From positions 1-36,923 of the forward strand of contig JAFGNB010000343.1 of the NCBI GenBank assembly GCA_016927235.1: DNA of 36,923 bases, read 5' to 3'. Positions 26,232-34,680 of the stretch are shown here, piece by piece; position 1 is the stretch's first letter, and every line of letters begins with the position of its first letter. Below the pieces are notes generated by a model, which worked only from the letters and a program-made list of their open reading frames with translations, searched no databases and had not been told where the DNA came from. Position numbers and translations under genes: made by a program. Source of the DNA: Chitinispirillaceae bacterium. Lineage in GTDB: Bacteria > Fibrobacterota > Chitinivibrionia > Chitinivibrionales > Chitinispirillaceae.

Positions 26232-27059
26232 TCACTGTTTTCTCTCCCCGCCGAACGAAATCGTTTCCTGGCGCGGCAGCACCTCCCCGAAAAACAGCGG
26301 CAGCTGTCCGGCCGTATGGAGCGGCGTTTCGGTAAAATAGAATTGAGATTGTCCGGGTCCTCCGCCCGCCGACTCATTGCGAAGATCAAGTGCGGTGAGG
26401 ATGTCCTGGACCTCCTTGGCGGTCCACAGCGCGCTGTCGATAATCTGCATGCGTGTTCCGACCGTCCCCTGTATCACCGCAAAAAGCGGAGGATAATGGG
26501 TACATCCGAGTATCAGACAATCGACGCCGAGATCAATCATTTCATACACGTACAACTGTACCGCCAGGCGGGTGATATCATGATCGAACATCATCTCCTC
26601 GACAAGCGGTATCAGAAGCGGCGTCGCCGTCTCATATACTTTGATTGCTGAATCGATTCGATCGATCGCCTTTTTATAGGCGCCCGAACGGATCGTAGCC
26701 GGCGTGCCGATCACGCCGATTTTACGATCGGCGGTGCGCAGCGCGGCGGCTCGCGCTCCCGGCAGCACTGCCCCGATGACCGGTATGTCACGCGCCTGTC
26801 GCTCGACGGCTTCCAGTGCGACGGCCGATATCGTATTGCAGGCGACAACAAGCAGCTTGATGTCCCGGCCGAACAGATTCTCCGCACCCTGAAGCGCGAA
26901 CGAACGGATCGTTTCTTCGGATCGGTTGCCATAAGGAAACCGTGCCGTATCTCCCGCATAAATGAGACGCTCCCCGGGCATCAGACGGCCGATTTCATGC
27001 GCAACCGTAAGCCCGCCCGTTCCGCTGTCAAGCACACCGATCGGTCGCGGATCGCTCAT
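26232..27059 (-). CDS. murI: Glutamate racemase
   Basis: The 275-residue cytoplasmic enzyme converts L-glutamate to D-glutamate for peptidoglycan. Key residues are D11 (VLDSGTGG), C74 (VVACNT) and C186 with H188 (LGCTHYP), the two cysteines being the catalytic acid/base pair. FPYGNRSEETI is also typical. The ATG overlaps the stop codon of the amidase gene as ATGA at 27056-27059 and has no clear ribosome site of its own, so its translation is probably coupled to the amidase. It precedes yebC by about 160 bases. Confidence 0.96.
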   Translation of the reverse strand: MSDPRPIGVLDSGTGGLTVAHEIGRLMPGERLIYAGDTARFPYGNRSEETIRSFALQGAENLFGRDIKLLVVACNTISAVALEAVERQARDIPVIGAVLPGARAAALRTADRKIGVIGTPATIRSGAYKKAIDRIDSAIKVYETATPLLIPLVEEMMFDHDITRLAVQLYVYEMIDLGVDCLILGCTHYPPLFAVIQGTVGTRMQIIDSALWTAKEVQDILTALDLRNESAGGGPGQSQFYFTETPLHTAGQLPLFFGEVLPRQETISFGGERKQ

Positions 27060-28507
27060 AGACCGGTCCCGTACTTTTCACAGAAACCGATGACCGCCCT
27101 GCTCATCGCAGCGGCCACCTCTTTCTGAAACGCGGAATCACTGAGCAATTTCTCCTCCTTCTTGTAGGAAAGAAAACCGGTCTCAATCAGTACCGACGGC
27201 ATGAAGGCCCCGTTGAGCACCCAGAAATTCGCCTGACCGACGCCGCGGTGCAGCTTCGGTATCTTTTTGCCGAAGGTTCCGTTGAATTTCTGATCGAGCA
27301 TAATGCAGAGGTCCTGACTCTCCCGCAGATACTCGTTGCCGGCCATCTCGATCAGAACATTCTGCAGATTTGAATATTTCTGTGGCTGATCCTCAAGTTC
27401 GATGACCGCATTCTCCCGCATGGCGACCAGTTTGTCTTCCTCGTTTTTAGCGTGCGAAAGAAAGTAAATCTTGTAACCGCGGGTGTTCTGTTTTCTTTTC
27501 GCATCGCCGCCGATCGCATCGGCATGAATACTGATAAACAGATGCGCCTTTTTATCGTTGGCGAACTTTGTCCGGTCGCTCAGGGGAATGAAGACGTCGG
27601 TCTCGCGGGTCATGTAAATTGTCAGACCTTTTTTCTTCTGCAGCATGTCGCGTAAGGCAAGACTGATCGGCAGAACGATATCCTTCTCCTTGACTCCTGA
27701 AGCACCGATGCAACCGGGATCCTTTCCTCCATGGCCGGGATCGAGAACGATGATGGTGGTTCCCGGGCTGTCGGCGGAGGCCTTTTTCTTCGGTTTCTGA
27801 ACAATCTTCTGCGGTTTCAGCGAAACCATAATGGTGCGGGTGTCCTGAACGTAGTCGATCATCGGCTCTTCGATGTCCCGTGAAAGCAGCGCGGTGACTT
27901 GCGCCGAAACGTCAAATTGAATTGAAAAGATGGAATTGACCAATCCGATACGGCTCTTCTGTTTGATACTCGTCGTGTCGACACGGCCTCCGAAAAAATT
28001 GAACGTCAGGTTGGGGAAAAAATAGGTAACGTCAAAGGGAAGCGAATCGGCAAGCACGATGGAGAGAAGTGTCCCGTTGCGTTTTTTTTCCGCCGTGACG
28101 GAGAGAATATTGACGCCCGTTTTCCTATGCGATGAAAGCACCGTCCGTTCGGGACCACTCCTCATGGAATCGCCCGGAGCGAAAAGCCGCTCCAGCAGGC
28201 AGCGCGAAAGGTAAAGTGTCGCACCTCTCCGCACGGGCGCCTCCGGAAGCTTTTCCACCGATCCGTTTAAATAATAGAAACAGTTGCCTTCATAGAACCG
28301 CAGCCGATCGGGTTGCCGGACGCAGGTGAGCCTGCCGAACGCACGCTCCCATTCCCATGAATAGCCGAGCGAATCGGTAACAACGGTTATCGCAACATGG
28401 GATGCGGCAATAGTGTCATTCCGTTCGCCGGCTTCCCGTACAGCGCCTCCTGAAAGCGTCACGGCGGAAACCATAAAGAGCAGTGAAAAAAAACGGGGGG
28501 GTCTCAT
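27056..28507 (-). CDS. N-acetylmuramoyl-L-alanine amidase (Amidase_3, AmiC-like)
   Basis: The 483-residue protein has a signal peptide (about residues 1-21), a beta-rich N-terminal part (about 35-230) that resembles AMIN-type targeting domains, a Lys-rich linker (about 233-246) and a zinc amidase domain. Likely zinc ligands are H259 (LDPGHGG), E274 (GVKEKDI) and H328 (SIHADA), with catalytic E442 (VLIETGFLS). The helical insert at about 345-420, which in cell-division amidases blocks the active site until activated by an LytM partner, appears present. The enzyme cuts the stem peptide from MurNAc in the periplasm, most likely during daughter-cell separation. It overlaps smpB at its start and murI at its end, both as ATGA. 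Confidence 0.92.
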   Translation of the reverse strand: MRPPRFFSLLFMVSAVTLSGGAVREAGERNDTIAASHVAITVVTDSLGYSWEWERAFGRLTCVRQPDRLRFYEGNCFYYLNGSVEKLPEAPVRRGATLYLSRCLLERLFAPGDSMRSGPERTVLSSHRKTGVNILSVTAEKKRNGTLLSIVLADSLPFDVTYFFPNLTFNFFGGRVDTTSIKQKSRIGLVNSIFSIQFDVSAQVTALLSRDIEEPMIDYVQDTRTIMVSLKPQKIVQKPKKKASADSPGTTIIVLDPGHGGKDPGCIGASGVKEKDIVLPISLALRDMLQKKKGLTIYMTRETDVFIPLSDRTKFANDKKAHLFISIHADAIGGDAKRKQNTRGYKIYFLSHAKNEEDKLVAMRENAVIELEDQPQKYSNLQNVLIEMAGNEYLRESQDLCIMLDQKFNGTFGKKIPKLHRGVGQANFWVLNGAFMPSVLIETGFLSYKKEEKLLSDSAFQKEVAAAMSRAVIGFCEKYGTGL

Positions 28508-28956
28508 ACGCTACGCTTACCGGCTATAAGTTGACGGATTTTCCTTTTCGATTCTTTTTCCGCTATTTTCCGGCGCTTATCCCATTTCTTCCTTCCACGA
28601 CAGAGGCCAAGTTCGATTTTGACCCACTGCTTCTTGAAATAGAGCGACAGCGGGATAAGCGTCAACTGCTTTCGTTCAACCTCGGTACCGAGATGACGGA
28701 TCTCCTTTTTGTTCAGCAGCAGTTTTCGTTGACGATACGGATCCGGCACCTGAAATCCGACGCGGGCATACGAACTGATATGCAAATGGTTGATAAACAG
28801 CTCGCCGTCGCAACAGCGGGCATAACTGTCGGAAAGGCTCACCTTCCCGGCGCGCACCGCCTTCACTTCCGCTCCGCAGAGGGCGATACCGGCTTCGTAT
28901 TTTTCAAGGATTTCATAATCGTGAAAAGCTTTGCGATTTTTCGCAATGAGACTCAT
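28504..28956 (-). CDS. smpB: SsrA (tmRNA)-binding protein SmpB
   Basis: The 150-residue protein has the SmpB pattern: an early NRKAFHDYEI block, GAEVKAVRAGKVSLSDSYA, and a basic C-terminal tail (GRKKWDKRRKIAEKESKRKI) that enters the ribosome decoding site. With tmRNA it rescues stalled ribosomes. The leader directly before the ATG is AT-rich with no visible Shine-Dalgarno site. The end overlaps the amidase start. No tmRNA gene (ssrA) was recognised in this window. Confidence 0.96.
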   Translation of the reverse strand: MSLIAKNRKAFHDYEILEKYEAGIALCGAEVKAVRAGKVSLSDSYARCCDGELFINHLHISSYARVGFQVPDPYRQRKLLLNKKEIRHLGTEVERKQLTLIPLSLYFKKQWVKIELGLCRGRKKWDKRRKIAEKESKRKIRQLIAGKRSV

Positions 28957-29088
28957 TATTTAAAAATAGATTGTGAGGCGATTAAGGTAAAAGGAGTATC
29001 ACTGAAGGTACGCCGTTACTATATTTTTATTTTCTGGGTACATCACCGCCGGGTTGTATTCTGAAATTCCAGTCCAAAGGAGCGCTTT

Positions 29089-29433
29089 ATGAACGACTGC
29101 CTGTTCTGTAAAATGGTCAATAACAGTATATCAGTTCCCCGGGTCTATGAGGATGACCGTGTAATCGTCATCAGGGACATCAATCCGCAGGCACCCCGCC
29201 ACCTCCTCGCCATCCCGCGGTCGCACTATCCCGGAATCCATCTGGTTCCGCCGGAAGAGCATACACTTTTTCAGTCGCTTTTTTCCGCGATCCAAGCGGT
29301 GGTGCTCAAGGAGGGTATCGCTGAAGAGGGGTATCGTCTGGTCATCAACTCAGGTACATCGGCGGGACAGAGCGTGGACCATATTCATGTGCATATCCTT
29401 AACGGCCGGACCATGCACTGGCCTCCGGGGTAA
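29089..29433 (+). CDS. HIT family (HINT-like) nucleotide hydrolase
   Basis: The 114-residue protein has the histidine triad HIHVHIL near residues 98-104, FCKMVNN at the start with C4 and C7, and GYRLVINSGTSAGQSV before the triad, typical of HinT/PKCI-like proteins that hydrolyse AMP-lysine or adenosine phosphoramidates. AAAGGAG lies six bases before the ATG. It is the only plus-strand gene in the right half, divergent from smpB and convergent with the small gene after ftsZ. Confidence 0.92.
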   Translation: MNDCLFCKMVNNSISVPRVYEDDRVIVIRDINPQAPRHLLAIPRSHYPGIHLVPPEEHTLFQSLFSAIQAVVLKEGIAEEGYRLVINSGTSAGQSVDHIHVHILNGRTMHWPPG

Positions 29434-29468
29434 GCGGCTGCCGGCCACGGGCGAAGCGGAATCGCGAT

Positions 29469-29672
29469 TCAGGCGCCGATCGCTTTTCTCACTTTTTTAC
29501 GGAGCGATTCGGTGATAACGTGCGTGCTGTGGTCTTCGGTATTATACCAGAAGAAGACAAAATCGCTGTTGTTGGTAAAACACTCCTCGAACTGCGATTT
29601 CTGCGCACAAGGAAAGATTTTTTTATGCCGTTTTTCCGCTTTTCTGATCATGCGCGTTTTCAGCTCATTCAT
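29469..29672 (-). CDS. Small basic hypothetical protein downstream of ftsZ
   Basis: A 67-residue frame starts at ATG 29672 with GAGGA six bases upstream; ATG 29684 is an alternative start. The N-terminus is strongly basic (KTRMIRKAEKRHKKI), two Cys (C22, C31) lie in a polar middle part, an aromatic stretch FVFFWYNTED follows, and the end is basic again. It has no signal peptide and no family I recognise. The 62-base gap after ftsZ, the same strand and the ribosome site suggest it may be the last gene of the division cluster. DNA- or RNA-binding is only a guess from charge. Confidence 0.6.
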   Translation of the reverse strand: MNELKTRMIRKAEKRHKKIFPCAQKSQFEECFTNNSDFVFFWYNTEDHSTHVITESLRKKVRKAIGA

Positions 29673-29734
29673 ATTTTTCCTCATGTAAAAAGGCGATGAG
29701 GCGCTCTCCGGGCAGCACCACACCGCCGTCATCG

Positions 29735-31093
29735 CTACTGCATCTGTTTCCTTAAAAACGTAGGAACATCCATATCGTCTTCATACTGCGTGATGACACT
29801 TCCTTTTGAAACGTACACCCGCTCGTTGCGGATCTGGTTCCTTACCACATAGGGATGAAGATCGGGCTCCGCCGCGGTGCATACCTTCACGGTGTCAGCC
29901 TCTTTCCCGATAGTTTCGCGGTCCGTCTGAACATTGCCCGCCTTCACTTCCCCGGAGGAACGCCCGTTGGAAACCGTATGAGGCGAATCCGACAGCCGTT
30001 GAACGCTCTCCTGTTTTCCGGGGAAAGGAATTGTCATCTGCTCAACCTTTTTTTCCTTTTCCCGCTGCTGCCACGGCATCTTTCCCGCCGCTTTCTGAAC
30101 GCTTTCACCGCTCTGCCGCTCGATGCTCGATTTATTGAATCCTGTCGCAATAACGGTAACGCCGATTTTGCCGTTCATCGACGGATCGGTGACTGCACCG
30201 AAAATAACATTCGTCTCATTATCCTCGCCAACCGAAGTATAGACCGCCTGTGTTGCATCGCTGACATCATAGAGCGTCATATCCTCACCGCCGGTGATAT
30301 TGATGAGAATACCGCGGGCTCCCGTAATCGACACCTCGTCGAGCAGCGGGCTGTGAATGGCCGCTTCGGCCGCCATGATCGCACGGTTTTCCCCCTCTCC
30401 GAAGCCGGTGCCCATCAGAGCATCACCCATCTCCATCATAATGGTTTTAACATCGGCAAAATCGAGGTTGACCAGCCCATGCACCGAAATAAGATCGGAG
30501 ATCCCTTTGGTTGCCTGATATAACACATCATCGGCCGATTTGAAAGCGTCGATCAGGGTGGTCGAGCGCTCGACGATCGTCAGCAGCTTCTGATTGGGGA
30601 TGACGATAATCGTGTCGACCGACTTGCGGAGTTCCTCAATGCCCTTCCGCGCATTGCGGTCACGCACCTTTCCCTCGAAAAGAAACGGCCGGGTGACTAT
30701 CGCCACCGTAAGGATTTCCAGTTCACGGGCGATTTCCGCCACAACGGGGGCGCCGCCCGTGCCGGTTCCGCCCCCCATGCCTCCGGTAATGAAGAGCATA
30801 TCGGTTCCCTGAAGCACCTCGGCGATTTTTCCCCGGTCCTCTTCCGCCGCCAGACGCCCGACATCGGGATTGGCGCCTGCGCCCAGCCCTTTCGTGATCT
30901 TCTCTCCGATCTGGATACGATTCTTGGCGCGATTATTATCGAGCGCCATCGCATCGGTATTGACTGCGATAAACTCCACACCCGTAAGCCCCGATGCGAT
31001 CATACGGTTGACCGCATTTCCTCCCGCACCGCCTACGCCGACCACCTTCATCTTGGCGACTGTATCGAACGCTTCATCCATAAGAATTTCCAT
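29735..31093 (-). CDS. ftsZ: Cell division protein FtsZ
   Basis: The 452-residue tubulin-like GTPase forms the division ring. The GTP-binding glycine loop is [15 protein letters not shown] (about 104-118), [14 protein letters not shown] opens the fold, and the T7 synergy loop is in [14 protein letters not shown] variable, charged linker leads to the C-terminal peptide [11 protein letters not shown], which binds FtsA. ATG 31093 was chosen because GAGGAGG stands just upstream; a longer reading from 31141 is not supported. It lies 72 bases after ftsA. Confidence 0.97.
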   Translation of the reverse strand: MEILMDEAFDTVAKMKVVGVGGAGGNAVNRMIASGLTGVEFIAVNTDAMALDNNRAKNRIQIGEKITKGLGAGANPDVGRLAAEEDRGKIAEVLQGTDMLFITGGMGGGTGTGGAPVVAEIARELEILTVAIVTRPFLFEGKVRDRNARKGIEELRKSVDTIIVIPNQKLLTIVERSTTLIDAFKSADDVLYQATKGISDLISVHGLVNLDFADVKTIMMEMGDALMGTGFGEGENRAIMAAEAAIHSPLLDEVSITGARGILINITGGEDMTLYDVSDATQAVYTSVGEDNETNVIFGAVTDPSMNGKIGVTVIATGFNKSSIERQSGESVQKAAGKMPWQQREKEKKVEQMTIPFPGKQESVQRLSDSPHTVSNGRSSGEVKAGNVQTDRETIGKEADTVKVCTAAEPDLHPYVVRNQIRNERVYVSKGSVITQYEDDMDVPTFLRKQMQ

Positions 31094-31165
31094 CCGCCCC
31101 TCCTCTGTCATGTGAATAATGGCTTGGTTGATATGTACCAATTGTTATCATACCGGTCGACACCC

Positions 31166-32401
31166 CTAGAAGAACTCCTTGACCCATGCTTTCATCCGCG
31201 AAAAAATATGCCTGAAAAGGTCGCCGCCCCTGAAACGCCCCCTGTCCTGCGCCTTTCGCTGCTGTTCCATGCCGTACATGCACAAGCCCACACCCGTCGC
31301 GTGAATCGGCGACTGCGCCGCCTCCGTCAATCCGCCGAAACCGAAGGGAACCCCCAGCTTTACCGGCATCTCGAATACTTTCTCGGCAAGTTCCTTGATT
31401 CCCTCCATGAGCGACCCGCCGCCGGTGAGCACGACGCCGGCGCCGAGCATGTCGGCATACTCGGTCCGCTTTATCTCACGTTGGACAAGTGCAAATATTT
31501 CCTCGATACGGGGCTCGATAATCGAGGCGAGCACCGCTTTGGAGACCTCACGCTGTTCTCGCCCCCCGACACCGGGAACGCTGACAAATTCATTCCCCTT
31601 GACCATTGATGAAAAGGCGCATCCGTACTGGCGCTTTATCTCCTCGGCACGCTCGATCGGCGTGCGGATCCCGATCGCGATGTCGCTGGTCACGTTCTTT
31701 CCGCCGAGCGCGACCACGGCCGTCTGCCGTATGCTTTCATCGAAATAGATGGCGATGTCCGTCGTGCCGCCGCCCATGTCGATAAGCGCCACTCCGAGCT
31801 CTTTCTCGTCTTTTTCAAGCACTGAATAGCATGAAGCAAGCGGCTCGAGCACCATGTCGATGACCTTCAGACCCGCCTTTTCAACGCTCCGGTAGATGTT
31901 CTGAGCGCTGGTTACCGCCCCGGTAATGATATGCACCTGCGTTTCGAGCCGCACGCCGCACATGCCCACCGGGTCCTTGATTCCTTTCTGGTCGTCGACC
32001 ACGAACTCCTGCGGAATGACGTGCAGTATCTCGCGGTCCATGGGAATCGATACCGCTTTCGCCGCGTCGACCGCCCGAACGACGTCAATGTCGGCTATTT
32101 CCTTATCGTCGCGCGAGATGGCGACCACCCCGCGGCTGTTGATCGCCCGGATATGGTCTCCGGCGATGCCGACCCATACCTCATCGACATCAATCCCCGC
32201 CATCAGCTCCGCCTCTTCCACCGCTTTCTTAATCGAGCGAACCGTTTTATCGATATTAACGACCACCCCTTTGCGAAGCCCGTCGGACGGGCTTACGCCG
32301 ACGCCGATGATTTTCAGTTCGTCATTCGCACCCCGCTCGGAAATGATACAGGCTATCTTTGTTGTTCCTATGTCAAGTCCGACCACTATTTGATCATCCA
32401 T
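31166..32401 (-). CDS. ftsA: Cell division protein FtsA
   Basis: The 411-residue actin-like ATPase tethers FtsZ to the membrane. The phosphate-1 motif is VGLDIGTTKIACI, phosphate-2 is ALIDMGGGTTDIAIY, and the adenosine motif is GAGVVLTGGGSLMEGI. The 1C (SHS2) subdomain lies at about 85-165. The extreme C-terminus FRHIFSRMKAWVKEFF is an amphipathic helix fitting the membrane-targeting sequence. A GGGGGTG ribosome site precedes the ATG, 36 bases after ftsQ. Confidence 0.97.
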   Translation of the reverse strand: MDDQIVVGLDIGTTKIACIISERGANDELKIIGVGVSPSDGLRKGVVVNIDKTVRSIKKAVEEAELMAGIDVDEVWVGIAGDHIRAINSRGVVAISRDDKEIADIDVVRAVDAAKAVSIPMDREILHVIPQEFVVDDQKGIKDPVGMCGVRLETQVHIITGAVTSAQNIYRSVEKAGLKVIDMVLEPLASCYSVLEKDEKELGVALIDMGGGTTDIAIYFDESIRQTAVVALGGKNVTSDIAIGIRTPIERAEEIKRQYGCAFSSMVKGNEFVSVPGVGGREQREVSKAVLASIIEPRIEEIFALVQREIKRTEYADMLGAGVVLTGGGSLMEGIKELAEKVFEMPVKLGVPFGFGGLTEAAQSPIHATGVGLCMYGMEQQRKAQDRGRFRGGDLFRHIFSRMKAWVKEFF

Positions 32402-32437
32402 AGAGCACCCCCGTCTATGCCGTCATTTTTCGCATTA

Positions 32438-33301
32438 TCAGTCATTCACCCTCCGTGCGTGAGGAGGCCCGGACGGCTCCCGGCAGACAAATGCAAGGTT
32501 TTGATATCGTACGTCGATCCGTGTCGCGGCGGGAGCGCCCCCCGCCAGCCTCTCCAGCAGATACCGTACATTTCTCAACTGTTTCGCGTCCGCATCATAC
32601 CCGATATCGATCACCACCGGCCGACCCGCCACCATGCAGCGAATACCGCCGGTATCGCTTATATCAAGCTGGGTTATCGTCCTGAAGATCGTCTTTTCCA
32701 CTGCGCAGGCGCGTTCGATGAAGCGTCCCGCCCGGGCGATCGATACGCTGTCGGGGTATCGGTTCCCTTTGCCGTCGACCGAAGTGCGCAGCGCCGAAAT
32801 CAAGGGGAGGTCATAGCTCTTTCCCGGTTCGACCGGCATGAAAACGCCGGACCGGTCGATCAGCCGTACTTCACCGATCGCGACGAGAGCAATCGGAATG
32901 CGTTCCTTGATTTCCAGGGCGACCGTTCCCCACCAGCGCCTGACACAACGCACCTTCTCGATCCATGGATCCGCGAGGAGCGCCGCGGCAACCGTCGCCT
33001 TTTTTACACGATATATTTTCATCGACGTCGTGATGCCGCACCGTTTCAGCACCTTGGTCACGGCGATCCGCTCATTTCCACTGACCGATATTTTCCTGAC
33101 GGTAAAGAGCCGCGAACGATCGATCGCTCCGATGATTTTTTCGTAACCGGCAATACCGCCGTATACGGTGCCGGCGACAATCGACAGCGCCACGGCACCC
33201 GCCGCAGCCGTTACCGGTATCAAACGCCGCAGGCGTGAAGCGAATTGCCGTTTCCGCTGCACGTATTTTCTCTGTGAATTCGCCCCCTTACGCTTTCGCA
33301 T
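32438..33301 (-). CDS. ftsQ: Cell division protein FtsQ
   Basis: The 287-residue bitopic membrane protein has a basic cytoplasmic tail (about residues 1-30), one transmembrane helix (VTAAAGAVALSIVAGTVYGG, about 34-53), a POTRA domain (FTVRKISVSGNERIAVTKVL) and the FtsQ beta-domain (WIEKVRCVRRWWGTVALEIKERIP). It links early and late divisome proteins with FtsB/FtsL. The ATG at 33301 overlaps the 3' end of murC by 14 bases, and its GGAGG site lies inside murC. A longer upstream reading is out of frame with murC and is not real. Confidence 0.93.
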   Translation of the reverse strand: MRKRKGANSQRKYVQRKRQFASRLRRLIPVTAAAGAVALSIVAGTVYGGIAGYEKIIGAIDRSRLFTVRKISVSGNERIAVTKVLKRCGITTSMKIYRVKKATVAAALLADPWIEKVRCVRRWWGTVALEIKERIPIALVAIGEVRLIDRSGVFMPVEPGKSYDLPLISALRTSVDGKGNRYPDSVSIARAGRFIERACAVEKTIFRTITQLDISDTGGIRCMVAGRPVVIDIGYDADAKQLRNVRYLLERLAGGAPAATRIDVRYQNLAFVCREPSGPPHARRVND

Positions 33302-34667
33302 GCAGAGCCTCCGCCAGACGACGGGCGCTTTCGTTGATGTCGCCGGCGCCCATGAACAAGAGGTAATCACCCTTCCGCAGAAGCGACGGCAACATTGCCG
33401 GCAATTTCCGGTGATCGGGAATATAATGCGCGTCACGATGGCCGCGGTCAGCCATGCACTCGATGATCGCTCCGGCACTCACCTCCACCATCGGCTCTTC
33501 ACGCGCGCGATAGATATCGGTGACGTACACGACATCGGCCGTCATCAGTACCGCCGCGAAATCATCGAGAAAATCGCGGGTGCGTGAGTACAGATGCGGT
33601 TGAAACACCGCCACCACCCTTGAGGCCCCGCTCCCGCGCGCCGTGTCGATGGTCGCCTGCAGCTCACGCGGATGGTGGGCGTAGTCATCGACGATTACCT
33701 GCCCGTGTATCGCCGCAATCACCTCAAAACGCCGACGGACGCCTTTGAACGCCGATAACGTCCGTTTGACGGTTTGAAAATCGATTTCGAACAATCGTGC
33801 CACGGCGATCGCTGCAAGTGCGTTGCGAACATTATGCATACCGGGAATCGACAGTTTGATGTGTCCGATCTCCACACCGTGTTCGGTGACGTTAAAGTCC
33901 GCACAGCCGCCGGCACATTCGATGTCAACCGCGCGGTAATCCGCTCCGCTGTCGATGCCGTAGGTCGTTACGGTCGCCGCCACCGAGGGCAGCACACCGC
34001 ACACTCCGGGGTCATCCATGCAGGCGATGACTTCGCCGAAAAACGGAACTTTCCGCGCAAAGGCGATGAACGCCTCTTTGATATCGTCGATATCGCGGTA
34101 GCAATCCAGATGGTCGACGTCGATGTTGGTGATGACGGCGAAGGTCGGGTGCATCGCGAGAAACGAACGGTCGAACTCATCCGCCTCGGCGACCATCAGG
34201 TTGCCCTTTCCGACCAGGGCATGCGTTTTACTTCCACGAAGCATCCCGCCGGCAAGCACTGTCGGATCGAGCTTCGCCGCTTTCAGGAGCGCTCCGATGA
34301 GAGCGGTTGTCGTAGTTTTTCCGTGGGTTCCGCAAACACAGACGGCAGTCTGTCCGCGCATCAGGTCGCCCAGCAGTTCGGCACGACGTATCTGCCTCAG
34401 GCCGTTTTCGGCAGCATAGTGTCGCTCGGGATTGTCCTCCGGTATCGCACTGGAATAGACGACAAGTTCGGCATTCCTGACAAGGTGCGGCACGTGATCG
34501 TATTGAATGACGATCCCCATCGACGCAAGCCGTGCAGTCGCCTCGCTCCGCTGCCGGTCGCTTCCGGTGATGGTGTAGCCAAGATGAAAGAGCAGCTCAG
34601 CGAGCGGGCCCATTCCGGCGCCGCCGATGCCTAGCATATGGATTTTCTTTACACGATACGTATGCAT
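33288..34667 (-). CDS. murC: UDP-N-acetylmuramate--L-alanine ligase MurC
   Basis: The 459-residue cytoplasmic ligase adds L-Ala to UDP-MurNAc. The N-terminal Rossmann domain has GIGGAGMGPLAELL and GSDR, the ATP loop is CGTHGKTTTTALIG, the central domain has NIDVDHLDCY, and the C-terminal domain has DDYAHHPRELQATI. The ATG at 34667 starts 13 bases after the ftsW stop, leaving no room for murG. The C-terminus overlaps ftsQ. Confidence 0.96.
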   Translation of the reverse strand: MHTYRVKKIHMLGIGGAGMGPLAELLFHLGYTITGSDRQRSEATARLASMGIVIQYDHVPHLVRNAELVVYSSAIPEDNPERHYAAENGLRQIRRAELLGDLMRGQTAVCVCGTHGKTTTTALIGALLKAAKLDPTVLAGGMLRGSKTHALVGKGNLMVAEADEFDRSFLAMHPTFAVITNIDVDHLDCYRDIDDIKEAFIAFARKVPFFGEVIACMDDPGVCGVLPSVAATVTTYGIDSGADYRAVDIECAGGCADFNVTEHGVEIGHIKLSIPGMHNVRNALAAIAVARLFEIDFQTVKRTLSAFKGVRRRFEVIAAIHGQVIVDDYAHHPRELQATIDTARGSGASRVVAVFQPHLYSRTRDFLDDFAAVLMTADVVYVTDIYRAREEPMVEVSAGAIIECMADRGHRDAHYIPDHRKLPAMLPSLLRKGDYLLFMGAGDINESARRLAEALHAKA

Positions 34668-34680
34668 AGATCGTCCATGT

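Noticed and set aside
29464-29487. GCGAT/ATCGC stem followed by TTTT after the HIT gene
   Set aside because: Only a 5-bp stem with a 10-base loop, and it overlaps the end of the convergent small gene; too weak to call a terminator.
31931-33238. 435-residue open frame on the plus strand
   Set aside because: Antisense to ftsA and ftsQ, rich in Arg and His, with no recognisable fold.
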